Shown here piece by piece: positions 58,787 through 64,000 of a stretch of DNA of 64,000 bases (positions are counted from its first letter, which is position 1; each line of letters starts with the position of its first letter). This DNA comes from Nemorincola caseinilytica. Its GTDB lineage: Bacteria; Bacteroidota; Bacteroidia; Chitinophagales; Chitinophagaceae. The notes beneath the pieces were generated by a model. It searched no databases, was not told where the DNA came from, and saw only the letters and a list, made by a program, of their open reading frames with translations. The position numbers and the translations under genes are program-made. Where the stretch lies: assembly GCF_039540515.1 (NCBI RefSeq), contig NZ_BAABFA010000024.1, positions 186,001 to 250,000 of the forward strand. The letters are read 5' to 3'.

Positions 58787-61204
58787 TTACTTGCTGTTCT
58801 CCGGCGACTCTGCATTCAGGAAGTTATGCTCTTCCTTCTTGCGTATCCCGAAGTTGTACATCACATTCATACCATAGCGGCGGGTATCGCCCCTGCGCAG
58901 GCCGGTGGCATATATGTTGCCCTGCTCTATCACAAAATGGTTGTTGTTGGTAAAGAACATATCGTTCACGCTCAGTGTCACTTTTAGTTTCTTTTGCAGG
59001 AACTGGCGGTTCACACTCAGGTTCAGCGCGCCGAAGGTGCTGAGCTCGTAGAACTGTACCTGTCCCTTATACCGCATAAAGCCGTTCAGCACCACCTGGG
59101 TATATTTGCCCAGTTTCAGTGTCTGGTAGGTAAAGAAGGTCCAGCTGCCACGTGTGTACGATAGCGGCTGGCCATTGTAAAAACCCTCGTAAAAGTTGTA
59201 ATTGTACTGCCCGCCCAGTACAAAGAAGTAGGTCTTGCCCGGCGGTATGGCTCCCAGGCCCTTCATGTAGAACTCTTTGTTGGTGCCCAGGTTGTCATAT
59301 GTTCTCAGGGTCTGCCTGCGGCTGCTGTCTGCCTGGTATACCACTTGCGAGAACATGTCTGTCATGTCATTGTACCCAAAGGCTATGATAGGCCTGTCGT
59401 CTACCGATACGTTGGCCTCATAGTTCTTCGTGAACTGTGGCCTTAGCGATGGGTTGCCTGCTTCCGACAGGTATTGGTCCACATACCGTGGGAAGGGGTT
59501 CAGGTAGTCATAGGCAGGGCGGGTAATGGTGCGCCTGTATATGAGGTAGCTGCGCAGCTCCCATCCGGCTATCTTCATTAGCTTCCTGCTTATGTACAGG
59601 TAGGGGAACAGGTCTGTACGCCGTATGCGGAAGCCCGTATCGGTAGGCACCGTCTGGTGGCCCAGCATATTGGTGTTCTCTATACGGCTGCCTCCTTTTA
59701 TCAGTATGCTCTGCAGGGTTTTGGTGGCCTGCAGATAGCCTGCATATATATGCTCCTCGTAGGTATATGCATTGGTGCGTGCGGGGTCGGGACGGGTAGT
59801 GTCGTTATAGGTACGGTCGTAATCGGTACTGCCGCAGAACCATACGTTCGATGCCTTTACACCTCCTTCCAGGCTTATCTTGTAGGGCAGTTTCCACACC
59901 ATATCTGTCTGGAAGGCAAAGTAATTGTAGCGGTTGTCTATATTTCCCTTGCCCGAAAGGCTGTCGTAGAAAGGCGTATAGTAAACGGTGTTGTATGCCT
60001 GTTCCGATCGTGTAGGGGTACCGCTCCATGTCAGGTCCGTGCTCCATTCCGATCCCAGTGTGTCTATCTTGTATTTGCCCGAAAGCCCCTGTGTAATATT
60101 CTTGTTCGCCGCCCGGTTGGCAACGTCTGTCTTGTACGTCAGTACCTGCTCGCCTGTGCTTATCTTCTCTATATGTGCCGGGCTGCTGCTGTTGGTATTG
60201 TTATGGTTCAGGCTGCCACGGCCGTCATAGGTTATATCCCACTTCTTGTTGGGGGTATAGCCTATGCTGTAGCTGCCATAATAAGAGTCTCCGGGATAGG
60301 TAGTATAGGCATTCTGCGATAGCAGGGAGTCTGCGGCAAAGGTGCGGTCGGTATTCAGTTGTTCGCCTGTGGCGCGGCGGCTGGCCTGTATATTGAAGCT
60401 GGTGCTCAGTACGCCATTGCTGTTGTTTATCACCACCCCTGCGAATTGGTTGCCGTATGTGCCCTGGTTCATGCCTGCGTTCACGCTGCCGGTAAGACCT
60501 ATACGCACACCCTTCTTCAGTATCACGTTCACTATACCCCCGCTCGATGAAGCATCGTACCGGGTAGATGGTGTGCGCATTATCTCTATGCGGTCTATGG
60601 AGCCCGGGGGCAGGCTTTTCAGCATGGCGGCCACCTCTGCGCGGCCCATCTTTTGCTCGCGGCCATTTATGTATACCGTGGCCGGGGTAGAGCTGGATAT
60701 ATATATGTTGCCATCCTGGTCTACGAACAGGCCTGGCACCTTCTCTATTATATCGAATGCATTGGTACTGCTTGCCGCCAGCTCTTCGGGGTCTACTATG
60801 GTCTTGTCTTCCTCCTGCCGCATCAGGGGGCGTTTGTAAGTCACATTCACGGTGCCCAGCGTCTTGGTATCAGGCTCCAGCACTATATCGAAGACAGGTC
60901 TTGTTCCCTTTACCAGTATGTTCTTCACTGCAGGTCTGTAGCCCATAGAGAAGGTGCGTACTATATACTTCTCCCCAGAGGTCAGGGTAAAAGTACTGGT
61001 GCCTGCGCTGTCGGTATCGGCTTCGTAATGTGCATTGGCGCTGTCTGTAGCGCTGCTTACCTGTATGGCGGCATACGATATGGGTACGCCGTTCTTGTCT
61101 GCCACCTTGCAGATGACCTTTACCGATTGGGCTACAGATATAATGGAGATAAGCAGTATCGCACAGCACATCAGCGCCGGCAGCATACACTTTTTGCGTT
61201 GCAC
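58787..61204 (-). CDS. TonB-dependent-receptor-like outer-membrane protein
   Basis: 805 residues. A signal peptide (MQRKKCMLPALMCCAILLISIISVAQS) is followed by a carboxypeptidase-regulatory-like domain (VKVICKVADKNGVPISYAAIQVS ... YIVRTFSMGYRPAVKNILVKG, about 29-115). A plug region follows (EELAASSTNAFDIIEKVPGLFVDQDGNIYISSSTPATVYINGRE ... DRIEIMRTPSTRYDASSSGGIVNVILKKG, about 145-235) and then a long outer-membrane barrel. This is the OMP_b-brl_3/TonB-receptor layout of Bacteroidota. No SusD partner is present, so it is more likely a small-molecule or peptide receptor than a glycan receptor (inference). Confidence 0.85.
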   Translation of the reverse strand: MQRKKCMLPALMCCAILLISIISVAQSVKVICKVADKNGVPISYAAIQVSSATDSANAHYEADTDSAGTSTFTLTSGEKYIVRTFSMGYRPAVKNILVKGTRPVFDIVLEPDTKTLGTVNVTYKRPLMRQEEDKTIVDPEELAASSTNAFDIIEKVPGLFVDQDGNIYISSSTPATVYINGREQKMGRAEVAAMLKSLPPGSIDRIEIMRTPSTRYDASSSGGIVNVILKKGVRIGLTGSVNAGMNQGTYGNQFAGVVINNSNGVLSTSFNIQASRRATGEQLNTDRTFAADSLLSQNAYTTYPGDSYYGSYSIGYTPNKKWDITYDGRGSLNHNNTNSSSPAHIEKISTGEQVLTYKTDVANRAANKNITQGLSGKYKIDTLGSEWSTDLTWSGTPTRSEQAYNTVYYTPFYDSLSGKGNIDNRYNYFAFQTDMVWKLPYKISLEGGVKASNVWFCGSTDYDRTYNDTTRPDPARTNAYTYEEHIYAGYLQATKTLQSILIKGGSRIENTNMLGHQTVPTDTGFRIRRTDLFPYLYISRKLMKIAGWELRSYLIYRRTITRPAYDYLNPFPRYVDQYLSEAGNPSLRPQFTKNYEANVSVDDRPIIAFGYNDMTDMFSQVVYQADSSRRQTLRTYDNLGTNKEFYMKGLGAIPPGKTYFFVLGGQYNYNFYEGFYNGQPLSYTRGSWTFFTYQTLKLGKYTQVVLNGFMRYKGQVQFYELSTFGALNLSVNRQFLQKKLKVTLSVNDMFFTNNNHFVIEQGNIYATGLRRGDTRRYGMNVMYNFGIRKKEEHNFLNAESPENSK

Positions 61205-61468
61205 GGCGCAAAGATAGGCTTGCGGGCCGGTCTGTTGTTATTATATACTCGTTCTCTTTTTGTTCATGTTTTTCATTTGTTTTGTTTATTTTATTTCAAT
61301 ATTATTTCAACAATATTTTTCTGTTCATAAACTGCTGATAGGCAATAATGTATCTGTATTCGTTTGTTTTCGGCATTTTTTGCTTATTTTTATTTAACAC
61401 TTCTGCCATTTTTTCTTTTTGTTGTTTTTAATTTGTTTAATTAATTTGCATAAAAATTAAACAAAATA
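61205..61468. other. AT-rich divergent control region of crtI and the receptor gene
   Basis: 264 bases with long T-rich runs and no gene. It carries the promoters of the divergent receptor gene and the crt operon. The inverted repeat at 61432-61465 is at its crt end. Confidence 0.5.
61432..61465 (+). promoter_or_regulatory. Perfect 11-base inverted repeat just upstream of the crtI start
   Basis: Arms TTTGTTTAATT (61432-61442) and AATTAAACAAA (61455-61465) with a 12-base spacer, ending 3 bases before the ATG at 61469. In DNA it could be an operator; in mRNA it would pair over the ribosome-binding region. Confidence 0.6.
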
Positions 61469-62938
61469 ATGGGTCGCATCTCTGTCATCGGTTCTGGTTT
61501 TTCTGGGTTGACGGCAGCATGTGCGCTTGCCCGGTACGGCCACGATGTGACCGTGCTGGAGAAGAACGATACCATTGGTGGCAGGGCGCGGGTGCTCAGG
61601 GAAAAGGGGTTCACCTTCGATATGGGGCCTAGCTGGTACTGGATGCCCGATGTGTTCGAGCAATTCTTCGGGCGCTTCGGTAAAAGTGCCGATCAGTATT
61701 ATGAATTGGTGCAGCTCGATCCGGGTTTCCAGATGATATTCGGAAAGAACGATGTATTGAAGGTACCTGCCCGGCTGGATGACATATATGCCACATTCGA
61801 GCAGGTAGAGAAGGGCAGTGCAGACAATTTGAAGAAGTACCTGGCAGAGGCGCGGTACAAGTATGAGATAAGCATGGGCGACCTGGTATACAAACCATGT
61901 TTCTCGTGGCGCGAGTTCATGAATATGACGGTGCTGAAGCACCTCTCCAGGTTATCATTATTGGGGTCCGTGAGTGGCCATGTGCGAAAGTATTTCAGAG
62001 ACGAACGATTAGTGGCCCTCATGGAATTCCCATCTCTTTTTCTCGGTGCTACTGCCCACCGTATACCTGCCTTGTACTCCCTTATGAACTATGCCTCGCT
62101 CACTATGGGTACATGGTACCCTATGGGAGGTATGGGGCAGATAACGGAAGGTATGGCATCGCTGGCACGAAAGATGGGTGTGGAGATACACACAGGCTGT
62201 GAGGTCACACGCCTGGAGGTATCGGGAGGGTATTGCCGCTATGTAAATACAAAACAGCACAGAGAGCGGGTAGATGGTGTGATAGCCAGTGGCGACTATC
62301 ATGCCATAGAGGAGCGCCTGCTGGAAGAGCGCTTTCGCAATTACGACGAGCGGTACTGGCAGGGTCGCACCTTCGCACCATCGTGTCTCATCTTTTATCT
62401 GGGTGTGGGCAAGCGGGTAAAGAACCTCATACATCACAACCTCTTCTTCGATACATCGCTGCAGCGGCATGCCGGGCATATATACGATACCCCCCAGTGG
62501 CCAGATGATCCCCTGTTCTATGTATGCTGCCCATCCAAGACCGATGTGACAGTAGCACCACAGGGTATGGAGAACCTTTTTATACTGATGCCCATAGCGC
62601 CCGGTCTTACAGATACTGCCGACATCAGGGAAAAATACTTTCATAAGCTCATAAAGAGATTGGAAGACCTGTGCGAAGAGAGCATATTGCCACATATAAT
62701 TTATAAGAAGAGCTATTGTGTCAACGATTTTGTGAAGGACTATTATGCCTATAAAGGCAATGCCTATGGCCTTGCCAACACCCTGCGCCAGACAGCTGTG
62801 CTGAAGCCATCGCTGCGCAACAGGAAGGTAAAAGGTCTTTATTATACCGGCCAGCTCACGGTGCCGGGACCCGGGGTGCCGCCGGCCCTCATATCCGGCC
62901 AGATAGCCGCCCGTCAACTGCATAACACACTTAAATGA
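61469..62938 (+). CDS. crtI: Phytoene desaturase-family enzyme CrtI
   Basis: A 489-residue FAD enzyme. The FAD-binding Rossmann motif is at the start (ISVIGSGFSGLTAACALARYGHDVTVLEKNDTIGGRARV). The substrate region has FDMGPSWYWMPDVFEQFF, and the C-terminus has the CrtI signature KGLYYTGQLTVPGPGVPPALISGQIAARQL. It desaturates phytoene toward lycopene or the related C40/C30 product in the membrane. It opens a carotenoid operon with crtB 6 bases downstream. A perfect inverted repeat sits immediately ahead of its start codon. Confidence 0.94.
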   Translation: MGRISVIGSGFSGLTAACALARYGHDVTVLEKNDTIGGRARVLREKGFTFDMGPSWYWMPDVFEQFFGRFGKSADQYYELVQLDPGFQMIFGKNDVLKVPARLDDIYATFEQVEKGSADNLKKYLAEARYKYEISMGDLVYKPCFSWREFMNMTVLKHLSRLSLLGSVSGHVRKYFRDERLVALMEFPSLFLGATAHRIPALYSLMNYASLTMGTWYPMGGMGQITEGMASLARKMGVEIHTGCEVTRLEVSGGYCRYVNTKQHRERVDGVIASGDYHAIEERLLEERFRNYDERYWQGRTFAPSCLIFYLGVGKRVKNLIHHNLFFDTSLQRHAGHIYDTPQWPDDPLFYVCCPSKTDVTVAPQGMENLFILMPIAPGLTDTADIREKYFHKLIKRLEDLCEESILPHIIYKKSYCVNDFVKDYYAYKGNAYGLANTLRQTAVLKPSLRNRKVKGLYYTGQLTVPGPGVPPALISGQIAARQLHNTLK

Positions 62939-62944
62939 TATACT

Positions 62945-63781
62945 ATGAAAGAGCTATTCGATAAGGTCTCCGCTGCCTGTAGTGTGCATACTACCAATAC
63001 CTATAGTACCAGTTTTTCATCGGGTATCCGTTTCCTGCACCGAGATCTCAGGGAGCCTATATACGGTATATACGGCTTTGTCAGGTTCGCCGATGAGATA
63101 GTGGATTCCTTTCACGGGCACGACAAGGCCACCTTGCTCACCGAGTTCAGGGCCGATACCTGGAAGGCCATAGAGCGCGGCATATCCGTCAATCCCATCC
63201 TGAACAGCTTTCAGCATGTGGTGAGGACGTACGGCATAGAGCGCGACCTCATCGAGTGCTTCTTCGATAGCATGGAGACCGATCTGCACACTACGGTCCA
63301 TACTGCGGCATCTTATTCGCAGTACATACTGGGCTCGGCCGAGGTGGTGGGCCTTATGTGCCTGCGGGTATTTGTAGATAACGATAACGCGGCCTATGAG
63401 TCGCTAAGGCCTGCGGCCATGAAGCTGGGCGCGGCCTTCCAGAAGGTGAACTTCCTTCGCGATATCCGAGCCGATAACCAGGACCTGGGCCGCACCTATT
63501 TCCCGGGTGTAGACCTGGGCCGCCTGTCGGAAGAGGAGAAGATGGCCATACAGGCCGATATAGAGGCCGACCTGAAGGAGGCGCTGCTAGGTATACGCAG
63601 GCTGCCACTGAAGGCGCGTAGCGGGGTATACCTCGCATACTACTACTATATGTCGCTCTACATGCGCATCAAAAAGATGCCTGCTAAAGCCATAATGACA
63701 AAAAGGGTCAGGATACCTGACCTACAGAAACTGGGGTTGGTGTTCACATCTATGGTCAGGTTGCAATTAAATATCCTGTGA
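62945..63781 (+). CDS. crtB: Phytoene/squalene synthase-family enzyme CrtB
   Basis: A 278-residue isoprenoid synthase. The first Asp-rich motif is FADEIVD (Asp50 and Asp54), and the second is FLRDIRADNQDLGRTYFP near residue 175. The order and length match CrtB/phytoene synthase, which condenses two geranylgeranyl diphosphates. A squalene or dehydrosqualene role cannot be excluded from the sequence alone. It starts 6 bases after crtI, and its stop codon overlaps the GTG start of the third gene. Confidence 0.93.
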   Translation: MKELFDKVSAACSVHTTNTYSTSFSSGIRFLHRDLREPIYGIYGFVRFADEIVDSFHGHDKATLLTEFRADTWKAIERGISVNPILNSFQHVVRTYGIERDLIECFFDSMETDLHTTVHTAASYSQYILGSAEVVGLMCLRVFVDNDNAAYESLRPAAMKLGAAFQKVNFLRDIRADNQDLGRTYFPGVDLGRLSEEEKMAIQADIEADLKEALLGIRRLPLKARSGVYLAYYYYMSLYMRIKKMPAKAIMTKRVRIPDLQKLGLVFTSMVRLQLNIL

Positions 63782-64000
63782 GGGCCGGCATCTTGACCAT
63801 AATGTGCCTGTTCCATATGTGCGTAGGGGCCGCAGTGCCCTCGCTCACACAGATAAGGGAGCTGTACTACCGGGCCAATGAGAACAAAAAAGCGGCAGAT
63901 CGTTTCTACACCACCATGCAGGCTGTGGACGACAGAGAACAGCCATTGCTCACCTGCTACAAGGGTATGGCCGCCATAATGAGGGTGAAATACGGTATAG
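63778..64000 (+). CDS. 5' part of a conserved secreted protein in the crt operon (3' end outside window)
   Basis: The first 74 residues are visible. The proposed GTG start at 63778 overlaps the crtB stop (GTGA), giving a signal-like MRAGILTIMCLFHMCVGAAV. The ATG at 63802 is an alternative. The mature part begins PSLTQIRELYYRANENKKAADRFY and continues with LLTCYKGMAAIMRVKYG. Genes of this type directly after crtB are known to me in Bacteroidota, but I cannot name a function. The overlap indicates translational coupling to crtB. Confidence 0.6.
   Translation, partial: MRAGILTIMCLFHMCVGAAVPSLTQIRELYYRANENKKAADRFYTTMQAVDDREQPLLTCYKGMAAIMRVKYGI

Overview
This window looks like chromosomal DNA of a Bacteroidota bacterium, most likely a Chitinophagaceae-type member. 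The reasons are a type IX secretion (T9SS) C-terminal sorting domain on a giant secreted protein, promoters of the TAnnTTTG type, DUF4476 and two-component-propeller proteins, an ECF sigma factor overlapping an outer-membrane-barrel gene, and a crtI-crtB carotenoid pair. The family-level assignment is inference. Most of the window appears to be about half G+C, and most genes are ordinary housekeeping or envelope genes.

Layout. 1-7 kb: end of a sensor-like protein, the fdx-iscX pair, a VOC protein, a tiny lipoprotein, a secreted EEP-fold phosphatase/nuclease, an NdpA-type nucleoid protein convergent with a MutS2 lacking the Smr domain, a lipoprotein and a secreted propeller protein. 8.1-10.7 kb: an AT-rich two-gene island that is the most interesting part of the window. 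It encodes a TIR-STING protein (TIR NADase with Glu84, then a bacterial STING domain) followed 4 bases later by an ATP/ADP-translocase-type nucleotide transporter. No CD-NTase cyclase lies nearby, and a fragment of a T9SS sorting domain is stranded at the island's edge. 10.7-24 kb: pdhB, a lipoprotein, a biotinyl carrier protein, a leucine-dehydrogenase-like enzyme, secA, a YigZ protein, a thioesterase, an FAH-family enzyme, trmD, rimM and lon. 24.9-37.4 kb: one 4176-residue secreted protein with about 44 cysteine-containing Ig-like repeats. 37.5-47.7 kb: atpG, a TamB-like protein, an N-acetylglucosamine-kinase-like enzyme, an LpxR-like protein, and an ECF sigma factor overlapping a membrane/barrel protein.

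47.7-48.8 kb holds a REP-associated tyrosine transposase (RAYT) with intact HUH and Tyr motifs. It is bracketed by inverted copies of a two-hairpin element and surrounded by further short hairpins, many with a GGA loop but different stems. 48.8-61.2 kb carries a DUF4476 protein, hemL, an SGNH-like protein, rlmB, a lipocalin, two tandem barrel paralogues, a small conserved protein with a PhnP-like phosphodiesterase, two GNAT acetyltransferases, a secreted protein and a TonB-dependent-receptor-like barrel. The window ends in a carotenoid operon (crtI, crtB and a third gene cut by the window edge). A perfect 11-base inverted repeat sits just ahead of the crtI start codon.

How the parts could work together. 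The TIR-STING/transporter pair reads as a candidate anti-phage or abortive-infection module: STING senses a cyclic dinucleotide, the TIR domain destroys NAD+, and the transporter could move the signal, NAD-derived products or other nucleotides. The role of the transporter is inference. The RAYT and its flanking hairpins form a self-contained repeat-dispersal system. All calls come from reading the sequence; no database search was run.
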